Shown piece by piece: positions 41,836 to 51,138 of a DNA stretch of 64,000 nucleotides. The translations under genes were made by a program, and so were the position numbers. How positions within the stretch are numbered: the first letter of the stretch is position 1; each line of letters starts with the position of its first letter. The stretch covers positions 682,001 through 746,000 of the forward strand of contig NZ_CP062983.1 of the NCBI RefSeq assembly GCF_015500095.1. The letters run 5' to 3'. Under the pieces are notes generated by a model. It ran no database searches. It saw nothing but the letters and a program-made list of their open reading frames with translations, and had not been told where the DNA came from. The DNA is from Phototrophicus methaneseepsis (GTDB lineage: Bacteria; Chloroflexota; Anaerolineae; Aggregatilineales; Phototrophicaceae).

Positions 41836-44826
41836 ATGCCTTATCTTCATACGAAATCGAAACCTATGCTCCAATCTGTCCTGAGCCAGATGGAGAAACA
41901 AATTTACACACCCATTAGTGAACTGCGGGCCACAGCCTGGGTCACGCCCGAACCCGTCCCTTTTGAGGAGCGAGAAACCGGCAAGGAAGAGACGATTGCT
42001 ATCGGGCAATCCTGGGGGGCATTGTGGGACTGCGCATGGTTTCACTTTCAAGGTCAGGTCCCTGAATCAGCCCAGGGCCAGGAGATTGTCCTGCTCATTG
42101 ACCTGAGCGGCGAGGGCTGCGTCTTTGACGCGGATGGCAATCCCATCCTGGGGCTGACGACACAAAGCTCCGTGTTTGCCTTTGAACTCGGGCAACCGGG
42201 CAAGCGTGTCGTACCCTTCCTAGAGCGCGCTGCCGGCAATGAAGCGGTTGATTTATGGGTCGAGGCTGGTAATAACGACCTCTTCGGGAATTATCAGGAC
42301 AACGGCGTTCTCAAAGAAGCCCACATCGCCATTTGTAATCGCCCTCTGTTCGATCTTTACCATGATTTTTATGTGCTGCATGATCTGATGACGTGCCTGC
42401 CAGAAGACAGCGCCCGCTATCACAGTATCCTCGTCGCCCTTGCCGCAGTGGCACAACATCTGGCAGATGGTATGCCAGAAGATATTCAACCGCTGCGCGA
42501 TTTGCTCGCACCAGAGCTCGCCAAGCAAGGCGGTACGCCCTCCCTGCAAATTTCGGCTATTGGTCATGCTCATATTGATCTTGCATGGCTTTGGCCCCTG
42601 CGTGAGACGATCCGCAAAGGCGCGCGAACGTTCAGCACCGTGCTGGATATGATGGAGCGCTACCCAGATTACGTCTTCGGGGCCAGCCAACCCCAGCTCT
42701 ATCAGTGGATGAAAGACCACTATCCGGCGTTGTATGAGCGTATCAAAGTTAAGATCGCTGAAGGACGCTGGGAGCCACAGGGCGCAATGTGGGTTGAACC
42801 AGATACCAATGTCCCCAGTGGCGAAGCGCTCATCCGCCAGATTATCTACGGCAAGCGTTTCTTCCAGCAAGAGTTCGATATGGATATACGCGTCCTCTGG
42901 CTGCCGGATGTCTTCGGCTACAGTGGCGCACTACCGCAAATCCTCAAGCGCGCCAATATCGATTACTTCATGACGCAAAAGTTATCCTGGAATGTCTTTA
43001 ACACATTCCCGCATCATACATTCGTGTGGCAGGGCATAGATGGGAGCGAAGTCCTGGCCCATATGCCGCCAGAAGGCACCTATAACAGCGCGGCAGAGCC
43101 GCATTCCCTCCTCGATACAGAGCAGAAATATCTGGACAAAGGGGTTTCTGATGGGTGCCTGGTGCTGTATGGCATCGGTGATGGTGGCGGTGGTCCTGGG
43201 ACCAGCCATCTTGAGGCGCTCAAACGAGAACGCAATCTGGATGGATTGCCCCCTGTGACACAGGAATGGTCCGCGACCTTCTTTGAGCGGCTTGCCCAGA
43301 AGATGGACCGCTATAAAACATGGACCGGGGAACTGTATCTTGAGCGGCATCAAGGCACCTATACGACACAAGCTCGTAACAAGCGCTACAATCGCAAGAT
43401 GGAGTTCGCGCTCCGTGATCTGGAACTGTGGGCGGCACTAACGGGTACGTCCTTACCCAGGCAGGACGTTGATGCGATCTGGCAAGAAATGCTCCTCTAC
43501 CAGTTCCATGACATCTTACCTGGCTCATCCATCACGCGCGTTTACGAGGAATCTGTACTTCGCTATGAGCAAATGTTGGGCCAAGTTGAACAGTTGACCC
43601 GCGATATGCTGGCGACCTTCGCGCAATCGTTGGATACCAGCAGCTTTAACGCACCTGCGTGGGTATCCAACTCGCTCAGTTGGGAGCGCTCAGAGTGGTT
43701 GAAGGTCAACGAAAAGTGGCTCCATGTCACCACCCCGCCGATGAGCTATGCCGTCATAGAAGCGGATGCGCCATCCCCTGTGACCTCACAACCCACAGCC
43801 ACAGCCACCCAACTGGAAAATGATCATTACATCGTTCAATTTGATGAACTGGGCACGCTCGCTTCAATTTATGATAAGACCTTCGAGCGCGAAGTTCTCT
43901 CCAGCACGGGCAACATCCTGGCTGTGTATGAGGATCATGGGGATGCGTGGGATATTCCTTATACATACCGAGAAAACACACCAGCCCGCTTTACACTCAC
44001 GAATAGTGAAAGCGTGGTCGATGGTCCACAGGCCATCATGAAGCAATCCTGGGCCTTTGGGGAATCGACGCTCGAACAGCAAATCATCCTCACGGCAGGC
44101 AGCCGCCGCATCGACTTCGTGACCACCGTCAACTGGCAGGAAGAACATAAAATGCTGCGGACGAGCTTCCCGGTCACGGTGCGCAGCAACGAAGCCATCT
44201 GTGATATCCAGTTCGGGACGATAAGCCGCCCAACACATCGGAATACAAGCTGGGATGTGGCCCGCCATGAAATCTGCGCGCACAAATGGCTAGATCTATC
44301 CCAGCCAGACTATGGTGTTGCGCTGCTCAATGACTGTAAATATGGCTATTATGTCGAGCCGAGCTTACTGGACCTGAACTTGCTCCGCAGCCCCACATAC
44401 CCAGACCCCGTTGCAGATCGCGCATCACATGAATTTACGTATGCGTTGTATCCACATACCGGGGATCATATCGTTGGCAGCGTGATGCAAGCAGCTTATG
44501 ACCTCAATGTCCCGCTGCAGGCACAATCCATCACATCACATGATGGCTCTGCAGCCAGTGACGCGGCTTATCTCACAGTAGATTCGCCCAATATTATCGT
44601 CGAGACCATCAAACCCGCTGAAAATGATCAGGGTCTCATCATCCGGCTGTACGAATCTTCCGGCAGCAGTGTGAAAGCCAGCCTGAACCTGAATCTCTCT
44701 GTGGTTGAGGCATGGCTTACAGATTTGACAGAGGCGACTAGCGACCCGTTAGACGTCAACGACCAGGCCATCAAGCTGACTTTTACCCCCTTCGAGATCA
44801 AGACGATTCGTATCGTCCTCGACTGA
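41836..44826 (+). CDS. Alpha-mannosidase, glycoside hydrolase family 38
   Basis: The 996-residue product is of normal length for bacterial GH38 enzymes and has no signal peptide. An N-terminal beta-rich domain is followed by the catalytic barrel: zinc-binding HAHID (His246, Asp248) in IGHAHIDLAWLWPLRET, the nucleophile Asp358 in LWLPDVFGYSGALPQI, and a C-terminal beta-sandwich half ending TFTPFEIKTIRIVLD. The start at 41836 has GGGG seven bases upstream. It lies 165 bases after the GntR/LacI regulator on the same strand and ends at a strong terminator. Together with the two GH2 enzymes it points to a mannose-containing glycan for this island (for example an N-glycan or mannan type substrate), which is inference. 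Confidence 0.95.
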   Translation: MPYLHTKSKPMLQSVLSQMEKQIYTPISELRATAWVTPEPVPFEERETGKEETIAIGQSWGALWDCAWFHFQGQVPESAQGQEIVLLIDLSGEGCVFDADGNPILGLTTQSSVFAFELGQPGKRVVPFLERAAGNEAVDLWVEAGNNDLFGNYQDNGVLKEAHIAICNRPLFDLYHDFYVLHDLMTCLPEDSARYHSILVALAAVAQHLADGMPEDIQPLRDLLAPELAKQGGTPSLQISAIGHAHIDLAWLWPLRETIRKGARTFSTVLDMMERYPDYVFGASQPQLYQWMKDHYPALYERIKVKIAEGRWEPQGAMWVEPDTNVPSGEALIRQIIYGKRFFQQEFDMDIRVLWLPDVFGYSGALPQILKRANIDYFMTQKLSWNVFNTFPHHTFVWQGIDGSEVLAHMPPEGTYNSAAEPHSLLDTEQKYLDKGVSDGCLVLYGIGDGGGGPGTSHLEALKRERNLDGLPPVTQEWSATFFERLAQKMDRYKTWTGELYLERHQGTYTTQARNKRYNRKMEFALRDLELWAALTGTSLPRQDVDAIWQEMLLYQFHDILPGSSITRVYEESVLRYEQMLGQVEQLTRDMLATFAQSLDTSSFNAPAWVSNSLSWERSEWLKVNEKWLHVTTPPMSYAVIEADAPSPVTSQPTATATQLENDHYIVQFDELGTLASIYDKTFEREVLSSTGNILAVYEDHGDAWDIPYTYRENTPARFTLTNSESVVDGPQAIMKQSWAFGESTLEQQIILTAGSRRIDFVTTVNWQEEHKMLRTSFPVTVRSNEAICDIQFGTISRPTHRNTSWDVARHEICAHKWLDLSQPDYGVALLNDCKYGYYVEPSLLDLNLLRSPTYPDPVADRASHEFTYALYPHTGDHIVGSVMQAAYDLNVPLQAQSITSHDGSAASDAAYLTVDSPNIIVETIKPAENDQGLIIRLYESSGSSVKASLNLNLSVVEAWLTDLTEATSDPLDVNDQAIKLTFTPFEIKTIRIVLD

Positions 44827-44897
44827 GGAAGGGCCTTCCCCTAACAATAGTCGCTCATAAGCGATTCGTGTCGTTTGATAATGCCACATAGTAAAAC

Positions 44898-44929
44898 AAA
44901 AACCGCCTCTAATTTCAGAGGCGGTTTTT
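44898..44929 (+). terminator. Rho-independent terminator after the alpha-mannosidase gene
   Basis: AAAAACCGCCTCT (44898-44910) pairs perfectly with AGAGGCGGTTTTT (44917-44929) over a 6-base loop and ends in a T tract. The remaining bases up to 45186 hold no gene that I can see; they become AT-rich before the next small gene. Confidence 0.92.
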
Positions 44930-45186
44930 ATGTAACGTATTAGCCAAACACAGTAACCAGGCATGTGCATTGCAGCCCTTCGCCAACAGGCCGAAGCTAA
45001 TGATTTTCTTTACAGAATTCCCTATTACTATGCTGACTACTAGCATTCGCAGAAATCCATCATTGCGGGATGTCGTTTGCAAAGGTGGCTTTTTCTCATA
45101 ACAATTAAATGAAGGCTCAATTGAGATTGCTTTATCCAGTACAGCTCGATAGGTTGTGGGCTATATAAAACAAGAGGAAAGTTGGT

Positions 45187-45504
45187 ATGGATATAAAAGA
45201 GTTAACCACCAAAATAGAAGAAATCTCGTGGGCTGAACATGTTAACTTTGAAGTGGGCGACAAATATCCTGAACCAGAACAGGGTGAATTCAAGATTGAA
45301 GAGATGTTACGCCAACTTGGACAACAAATTTCACCAGCAATGCTTGATGAACTTGAGAGTGACTTTGATGGAATAGAATGGTCACTTAGATTGAGTCATT
45401 TTGTAGTAGAAGATGATTCTAAGAAACGAGCCCAACGTTTCATAAACCACAAGAATAAACAAATTCGGTTACGAGCCAGCAGGTTGCTGGCAACAACTAA
45501 ATAG
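45187..45504 (+). CDS. Small AT-rich orphan protein of unknown function
   Basis: The 105-residue product starts at ATG 45187 with AGAGGAAAG upstream. It is acidic in the middle (EPEQGEFKIEEMLRQLG; DELESDFDGIEWSLRLSHFV) and basic at the end (KKRAQRFINHKNKQIRLRAS), with mostly helical character and no signal peptide or membrane span. I recognise no family. Its codon use is much more AT-rich than the flanking genes, and it is enclosed between two terminators as a single-gene unit, both of which suggest recent acquisition. It could be a regulatory or immunity-type protein, but nothing shows this. Confidence 0.65.
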   Translation: MDIKELTTKIEEISWAEHVNFEVGDKYPEPEQGEFKIEEMLRQLGQQISPAMLDELESDFDGIEWSLRLSHFVVEDDSKKRAQRFINHKNKQIRLRASRLLATTK

Positions 45505-45528
45505 CTAAATCTAATGGTGAGCAGTTTG

Positions 45529-45560
45529 AAAAGAGACTTGTTATACGACAAATCTCTTTT
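45529..45560 (+). terminator. Rho-independent terminator after the orphan gene
   Basis: AAAAGAGACTTG (45529-45540) pairs with ACAAATCTCTTTT, with one bulge, and continues into a T tract to 45563. The remaining bases to 45883 carry no recognisable gene; the promoter of the FAS1 gene must lie there, but I could not fix its boxes. Confidence 0.8.
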
Positions 45561-45883
45561 TTTGACCAAAATGGTTCAATAGTCTCTAACTCATCCAACA
45601 ATGCAGACAAACACTCAGGAAGGGCAAGGGGACACAGAACACCAGAAAGTCCTATGTCAACGGTCTCAGCACAATTGCGCCTGTCACTAAAATGCCACGA
45701 TAGGTATTTTCATAGCACTTACCCCCTGGGAAGGTGCTCAGCGGCCTATGAGACAATATATCCCAATGACTTCGTGCAGACTATCCATGCATTTTCAGGT
45801 TCCCATTAGCATTTTATGGCTGTCGATGTCATAATTTGCTGTGGAAGCTTGTCGTTTATTCTATCTCAATAGGAGATTGTTCC

Positions 45884-47176
45884 ATGCGCAAATTTGCTAT
45901 CATGGTCAGCACCCTGGCGCTGCTGCTGTTGGGTGTGCTGCCGTTGGCTGCACAAGACGAAACAGTCGTCGACGTCGCAGCTAGCAACCCCGATTTTACG
46001 ATTTTGACACAGGCGATTCAGGCTGCTGGCCTGACAGAAACCCTCAGCGGAGAAGGTCCCTTTACGGTCTTTGCCCCAACCTCTGAAGCGTTCCTGAGTG
46101 CCATTTCGGAATTAGGTTTTGACCAATCCGCCCTTTTAGAAGATTCTCAACTATTATCTGGTGTTCTCCTTTACCATGTCGTCTCCGGCACGCTGACAAG
46201 CGATCAATTGGAAGATGGCGCAGAGTTGGAAACGCTCAGCGGTGAGACAATCACCGTTTCTGTAACAGATGACGGCGTCGTGCTCAATGGCAGCGTGAAT
46301 GTCGTCTCAGCAGATATTGAAGCCAGCAATGGCGTCATCCACGTTGTGGATGGTGTGCTTCTGCCGCCCAGCCTGACCATAATGGAGCCAGAAGCCACAG
46401 AGGAGGCGACTGAAGAGGCAACTGAAGAAGCAACCGAAGAAGCCACTGAAGAGGCAACTGAAGAAGCGACCGAAGAAGCGACTGAAGAAGCAACCGCGAC
46501 ACCAGAAGCTACGGAAGAAGCTGCTGAAGAAACCATGGAAGCACCCCTGACCGGTACAGCCTATGTGCGCATTGGCAACCTGGCAGGCGATATTGATGCA
46601 GCCGATATTTACCTGGATGGCCAACTGCGCCGTGCTTTCACGGGCTTTGAATATGGCCGCGTGACGGGCTACCTGGCCCTGCCAGAAGGCACACATCAAC
46701 TGCAAATCGTACCCAGTGGCCGTTCTGTGGGCCGCGCTGTCATCGATGAAGAAATCGAACTCAGCGATGAGGACCACCTGACCATTATCGCTTTCGGTAA
46801 CGCATTCAGCACAGGTGTTGATCTGGAAGTGATGGAAGACGACACAGAAACCGTCAGCGAAGGTATCGCGACTGTTACGATCTTCCACGGCATCCCGGAT
46901 GGTCCAGTGGTTGATGTCGTCAACAGCGATGGTGAGTTGGTGGCGGGTCGTATCGGCTACCCCGGCACCCTGACCCTGCCAGATGGCGGCAGCAATGATG
47001 GCGCATTCACCTTCAGCGTGAACGCGGGCACCACCGACCTGATGGTCGTCCCCAATGGTCAGAGTGGCCCGGTCCTGGTGGATCTATCTGACACGACCCT
47101 GGAAGGTGGCATGAGCTACCTGATTACCCTGTACGGCACCGCTGCAAGCCCGATGGTGACCGTCGTAAGCAACTAA
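45884..47176 (+). CDS. Secreted FAS1 (fasciclin) - ATEE-repeat - DUF4397 surface protein
   Basis: The 430-residue product starts at ATG 45884 with AGGAG upstream. A signal peptide ends GVLPLAA-QDE. Residues about 28-165 are a FAS1 domain (VDVAASNPDFTILTQAIQAA; GPFTVFAPTSEAF; LLYHVVSGTLTSDQL; NGVIHVVDGVLLP), an adhesion-type fold. Eight exact Ala-Thr-Glu-Glu repeats follow (about residues 171-202), then two DUF4397 halves (TAYVRIGNLAGDIDAADIYL and IATVTIFHGIPDGPVVDVV) seen in cell-surface proteins. There is no membrane anchor at the C-terminus. It is a single-gene unit closed by a terminator. A role in adhesion or cell-envelope assembly is inferred from the domains. Confidence 0.93.
   Translation: MRKFAIMVSTLALLLLGVLPLAAQDETVVDVAASNPDFTILTQAIQAAGLTETLSGEGPFTVFAPTSEAFLSAISELGFDQSALLEDSQLLSGVLLYHVVSGTLTSDQLEDGAELETLSGETITVSVTDDGVVLNGSVNVVSADIEASNGVIHVVDGVLLPPSLTIMEPEATEEATEEATEEATEEATEEATEEATEEATEEATATPEATEEAAEETMEAPLTGTAYVRIGNLAGDIDAADIYLDGQLRRAFTGFEYGRVTGYLALPEGTHQLQIVPSGRSVGRAVIDEEIELSDEDHLTIIAFGNAFSTGVDLEVMEDDTETVSEGIATVTIFHGIPDGPVVDVVNSDGELVAGRIGYPGTLTLPDGGSNDGAFTFSVNAGTTDLMVVPNGQSGPVLVDLSDTTLEGGMSYLITLYGTAASPMVTVVSN
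46394..46489 (+). repeat. Tandem 12-bp coding repeat, eight units (Ala-Thr-Glu-Glu)
   Basis: Eight in-frame 12-base units within the FAS1 gene each encode Ala-Thr-Glu-Glu. Synonymous positions vary between units (for example GCGACTGAAGAG and GCAACCGAAGAA), so the acidic linker is under protein-level selection rather than a fresh slippage product. Slippage could still change its length between strains. Confidence 0.93.
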
Positions 47177-47225
47177 ATAGACTTTCTATCGCAACACATA
47201 TAGCGCAACAAGAATACGTAACAAC

Positions 47226-47258
47226 AAAGAGGGTCGGTATCGTGCCGCACCCTCTTTT
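47226..47258 (+). terminator. Rho-independent terminator after the FAS1 gene
   Basis: AAAGAGGGT (47226-47234) pairs with ACCCTCTTT (47249-47257), extended inside by CGG/CCG pairing, and ends in TTTT. Confidence 0.85.
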
Positions 47259-47417
47259 GATTCCCATGTTTCTCGGTCTACTTAACCTCGTAACCGTCCA
47301 CAATGATCGGTTAACCTGCGCAAAATACGTCACTTGCAAATAATCTGATATTAATCACCCGCATCTCATGTGTGGCTGTTAAAATAGAGCCTACTGATAG
47401 GCACAGGGGGAGATAGA

Positions 47418-48716
47418 ATGGTAACATCCAATTGGATTCATACGGAACGATTGGCCAATCGAGCGCGTATGCTCAGAGACGGCGAAGAGCCCCTGCGCGC
47501 CATGCTGAACCACTTCCAGGATCGCTTTAAAGAGATTGAACCGCGTATTCAGGCTTTCTTACCGAAAGAAGATCGTTTCCGGCAATTACGAGAAGAAGCC
47601 GCCGAACTGGAAGCCACCTATCCAGATGCGCTAGCTCGTCCGCCACTTTATGGCATCCTCGTCGGCATTAAAGACATTTTCCATGTCGAAGGGTTTGAAA
47701 CCTTTGCAGGGACAGAAGTCCCGCCGGAGGTCTTCGCAGGGCCGGAATCAGCCGTCGTCACCAAACTGAAAGAGGCGGGTGCGCTCATCATGGGTAAAAC
47801 CGTCACGACAGAGTTTGCCTTTCTGGAACCAGGCCCGACACGTAACCCATATGATCTCAAACGCACGCCAGGAGGCAGCAGCAGCGGCTCTGCGGCGGCA
47901 GTTGCAACGGGAATGGTGCCGCTGGCTATTGGCACGCAAACGGTCGGCTCAACGATTCGTCCGGCTGCATACTGCGGTATCGTTGGCTTTAAGCCCTCCT
48001 TCGGGCGGATAGATCCGACGGGCGTGGTCTTTTTCTCTCGCTCAGCGGACCATGTAGGGCTGTTCGCGCAAGATGTGGCAGGAATGCATCTAGCGGCATC
48101 TGCTGTGATTGATAATTGGCAGGAAGAACGGCTCGCACCGGAGAAGCCCGTGCTAGCTGTCCCGGAAGGCGCTTATTTACAACAGGCGAACGCGCTGGAA
48201 GCATTTGAAGCACAGGTACAGGCGCTCATCGCCGCGGGTTATGTCGTGAAGCGCATCCCACTTGAGGTTGATATAGACGCCCTGAAAGAGCTGCACCTGG
48301 ATATGATCGCCGCAGAGGTGGCCCAGGAGCATGCCGGGTGGTTCGGGGAATATGAGCATCTGTATCGGCCTCAGACCGCAGAAATTATCCGGCGTGGGCA
48401 AGGCGTGAGCGAAGAACGACTCGAAGAAGGTCGCAACAACCGTCTGACACTGCGTGAACACCTGGAAAGCTTGATGCGCGACAACGGTATTGATGCCTGG
48501 ATCAGCCCAGCAGCCACCGGCGAAGCCCCACTTGGGCTACATACCACGGGTGATTCTTCGATGAACCTCCCCTGGACCCATGCCGGATTGCCAGCCGTAA
48601 CGGTCCCGGCGGGCGTTGGCGATGCGGGTATGCCGCTTGGCCTGCAAATCTGTGCAGCCTTCAATATGGATGAAGCCCTGCTCCAATGGTCGGAATACAT
48701 CGGCGAAGAATTTTAA
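47418..48716 (+). CDS. Amidase, amidase-signature family
   Basis: The 432-residue product has the complete Ser-cisSer-Lys catalytic set: Lys85 in GILVGIKDIFHV, the serine cluster 154-156 in PGGSSSGSAAAVATG and the nucleophile Ser178 in TVGSTIRPAAYCG. It starts at ATG 47418 with GGGGGAG upstream. There is no signal peptide, so it is cytoplasmic. The family hydrolyses a wide range of amides, including GatA-type, nitrile-pathway and allophanate substrates; no gatB/gatC neighbours exist, so it is not the tRNA amidotransferase subunit. It is a single-gene unit with its own terminator. Substrate not predictable from sequence. Confidence 0.92.
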   Translation: MVTSNWIHTERLANRARMLRDGEEPLRAMLNHFQDRFKEIEPRIQAFLPKEDRFRQLREEAAELEATYPDALARPPLYGILVGIKDIFHVEGFETFAGTEVPPEVFAGPESAVVTKLKEAGALIMGKTVTTEFAFLEPGPTRNPYDLKRTPGGSSSGSAAAVATGMVPLAIGTQTVGSTIRPAAYCGIVGFKPSFGRIDPTGVVFFSRSADHVGLFAQDVAGMHLAASAVIDNWQEERLAPEKPVLAVPEGAYLQQANALEAFEAQVQALIAAGYVVKRIPLEVDIDALKELHLDMIAAEVAQEHAGWFGEYEHLYRPQTAEIIRRGQGVSEERLEEGRNNRLTLREHLESLMRDNGIDAWISPAATGEAPLGLHTTGDSSMNLPWTHAGLPAVTVPAGVGDAGMPLGLQICAAFNMDEALLQWSEYIGEEF

Positions 48717-48763
48717 AACGCCGCCATCCTGATTGTTTCGCAGCAGCCATCATACGCACAACT

Positions 48764-48792
48764 AAGGGCACAAGAGACGTGCCCTTTTTTTT
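48764..48792 (+). terminator. Rho-independent terminator after the amidase gene
   Basis: AAGGGCAC (48764-48771) pairs with GTGCCCTT (48779-48786), followed by a run of eight Ts. Confidence 0.9.
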
Positions 48793-48948
48793 GCTTATTT
48801 CATTGCATCCCGCCGTGAGAATCAGGCGCGCTGGCTACGTAAAAAAGCGGCTCCCGTTGCACAAAAATGCGCCAAACCCCCAATCTTTGAGGGACAGGCA
48901 ATCCCCTACAAACGGTATCCTAACGTTAACTATTTAGGGGGATTGATC

Positions 48949-49170
48949 ATGGAAGTCGAGTTCTTATTAGTGCTCTTTCTTTTGGCGACCCTGATTTTGC
49001 ATCATAAATCATTCCAACCATCGCCTGCCAACACAAACCGCCGCCATCGTACACGCCAAAAGGCGCGCCGAGGCAACCTGTGGCAGCGCTGGTGGCGGGA
49101 GGAAGAATGGCTTGGCCCATGGGATTATTCCGGCTCAGAAGGGGAGCGCTCTCAAGGGTTCTACGACTAG
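48949..49170 (+). CDS. Small single-span membrane protein
   Basis: The 73-residue product starts at ATG 48949 behind GGGGGA. A hydrophobic N-terminal helix (EVEFLLVLFLLATLILHH) is followed by a strongly basic stretch (RRHRTRQKARRG) and a Trp-rich, acidic end (LWQRWWREEEWLGPWDY). No family is recognised. It lies about 100 bases before the membrane-associated Ser/Thr kinase gene on the same strand, so a connection with the kinase is possible but unproven. Confidence 0.62.
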   Translation: MEVEFLLVLFLLATLILHHKSFQPSPANTNRRHRTRQKARRGNLWQRWWREEEWLGPWDYSGSEGERSQGFYD

Positions 49171-49268
49171 TGCTTGTTTTGCCCTGCATATCCACCGTAC
49201 AATAGAGATGTCCTCATCTCTTTCACGGATAGGGGGCCGCACGCAGGTAAGGACGAGGAACGACCAGC

Positions 49269-50885
49269 ATGTCATTACAATCCGGCGATATGATCGGTGC
49301 TTACCGCATTGAGGAAGTCATCGGTCAGGGCGGCATGGCGACAGTCTACCGCGCCCATCATGAACGATTGGCGCGTGATGTGGCTATTAAAATTATGCAT
49401 TCCGCCTTTTTATCCGACGAGACCTTTCTGGCACGCTTCAGCAGAGAAGCGCGCATTGTGGCCCGTCTTGATCACCCGAACATCGTCCCGATCTTCGACT
49501 ATGACGAATACAACGGGCTACCCTATCTGGTCATGCGCTATATTTCCGGGCCAACCCTCAAGCGGAAGTCATTCAAAGCTGGGCTGACACTGCAAGAAAC
49601 CGCCGATCTGTTGGGCCAGGTGGCGACCGGGCTGGATTATGCCCATTCGCAGGGTGTGCTGCACCGCGATATGAAGCCTTCTAACATCCTGATTGAGAAT
49701 GATGGCCGCGTTTATATTACTGACTTCGGGCTGGCACGTATTGCCCAGGCCGGCGAGAGCACAATCAGCCATGATATGATGCTCGGCACGCCTTTTTATA
49801 TTTCACCAGAGCAGGCCCAAGGTGAGCGCGCACTCACGCAGCACACCGATGTGTATTCATTGGGCATTATTCTGTATGAATTGGTGACGGGGCATGTGCC
49901 CTTCGCCGGGGATACACCCTACGCCATTGTGCATGGGCACATCTACACACCACCGCCCTCGCCCCTGGTCTATAATTCTTCGTTGCCAGAAGGCGTGGAA
50001 GCAGTCCTTCTAAAATCACTAGCCAAAAAACCACAGGAGCGTTACGACAGTGCGGGGGCTTTGATGCGCGCTTTTTCAGCGGCTATTGCCCAGGCGGATG
50101 TCTCAACACCTATCAGCGTGATGACGGCGAAACCACCTGAGAAGGCAGCACCACCAAAATCCGCACAGGAACCCGCTCATCAGCCGCCAGCCGTATCACT
50201 GCCACCTGCGACTACGGGGCAGCCCCAGCGCACACGGAAGCGCGATGGACGCCAGATGCAGGTGGAATCCAGCTTTGATCTGGGCAATATCGACATCAGC
50301 AATGTCGACTGGACGCAGCTTGGCAACCGCATCAACAGCGGCATTCGCTCTTTTGCGGAGCTCATTGAGGAACGTATCGACAGTGAGCTGCACGATAGAA
50401 ACAGTGTCCAGGCAGAAGAAGAACGCATCCGCCGTAAAGTCCGCCAACGGTTGAAAGCGCGCCAGGAATTCATCGCCCACCTGACAACCTATTTAAGTAT
50501 TATGGCGCTCTTGTTCGGGATATGGCTTTTCACCTCTGGGCCTTTTAGCTTTCCGTGGCCGTTCATCCCGGCGTTGGGCTGGGGGATCGGCATTGTGGCG
50601 CATGGTATGGACTACTACAGCAAGCATGGCACCGGCGTACAACGGCGCGAAGATGAAATTGAGCGCGAAGTCGCCCGTGAAATGGGGCGCTCAGAGATGC
50701 CTGCCAAGGCCAAGCACAACGCATCTGCCCAACGAGGCAGCGCACGTCGCCAGGAGGCCCAACAAAGACGCGAAACCCGGCGAGATCGGCGCGCGCGGCT
50801 GGTGGATGAGCCGCCCCAGGTGCGATTAAATGCGGATGGCGAGCTGACGGATAGCTTCATCGAAGAATCAGACCAGTATCAATAG
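49269..50885 (+). CDS. Membrane-anchored Ser/Thr protein kinase (PknB type) with C-terminal 2TM domain
   Basis: The 538-residue product has a Hanks-type kinase domain (residues about 10-272): glycine loop VIGQGGMATVYRA, ATP-binding Lys41 in VAIKIM, catalytic Asp134 in VLHRDMKPSNIL and Asp152 in TDFGLAR. A Pro/Ala-rich linker (about 285-330) and an acidic/charged helical stretch follow. At about residues 398-450 there are two closely spaced membrane helices (FIAHLTTYLSIMALLFGIWL; PWPFIPALGWGIGIVAHG), the bacterial 2TM domain, followed by a basic coiled-coil-like tail. Instead of extracellular PASTA repeats, the protein thus ends in the cytoplasm again, so its signal input must come from the membrane or cytoplasm. 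Confidence 0.93.
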   Translation: MSLQSGDMIGAYRIEEVIGQGGMATVYRAHHERLARDVAIKIMHSAFLSDETFLARFSREARIVARLDHPNIVPIFDYDEYNGLPYLVMRYISGPTLKRKSFKAGLTLQETADLLGQVATGLDYAHSQGVLHRDMKPSNILIENDGRVYITDFGLARIAQAGESTISHDMMLGTPFYISPEQAQGERALTQHTDVYSLGIILYELVTGHVPFAGDTPYAIVHGHIYTPPPSPLVYNSSLPEGVEAVLLKSLAKKPQERYDSAGALMRAFSAAIAQADVSTPISVMTAKPPEKAAPPKSAQEPAHQPPAVSLPPATTGQPQRTRKRDGRQMQVESSFDLGNIDISNVDWTQLGNRINSGIRSFAELIEERIDSELHDRNSVQAEEERIRRKVRQRLKARQEFIAHLTTYLSIMALLFGIWLFTSGPFSFPWPFIPALGWGIGIVAHGMDYYSKHGTGVQRREDEIEREVAREMGRSEMPAKAKHNASAQRGSARRQEAQQRRETRRDRRARLVDEPPQVRLNADGELTDSFIEESDQYQ

Positions 50886-51138
50886 CCACCACAGCCTTAG
50901 GGATGCCCTATGCGGCGTTATGTAGTCGTGGGGGAAGCGTCATCTTCGCACAAGGTCATGTTAATGGCACAATCGTATAATGAAATGACATCAAAGCCTG
51001 ACGCTATAGAAGAATTGAAGGCTTCTGTAAGAATTGACTGTTAGACTGGCGGCGTTTGGGTATCAGGCGCTTCGCCAGGATAAAACACAACACAGGGTGC
51101 GCAGCACGCACCAACCCAATAGATGAGGGAAACAAGCT

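Noticed and set aside
46394-46489. Short regular repeats that could be taken for a CRISPR array
   Set aside because: They are in-frame 12-base coding units without spacers, inside a clear FAS1 gene.
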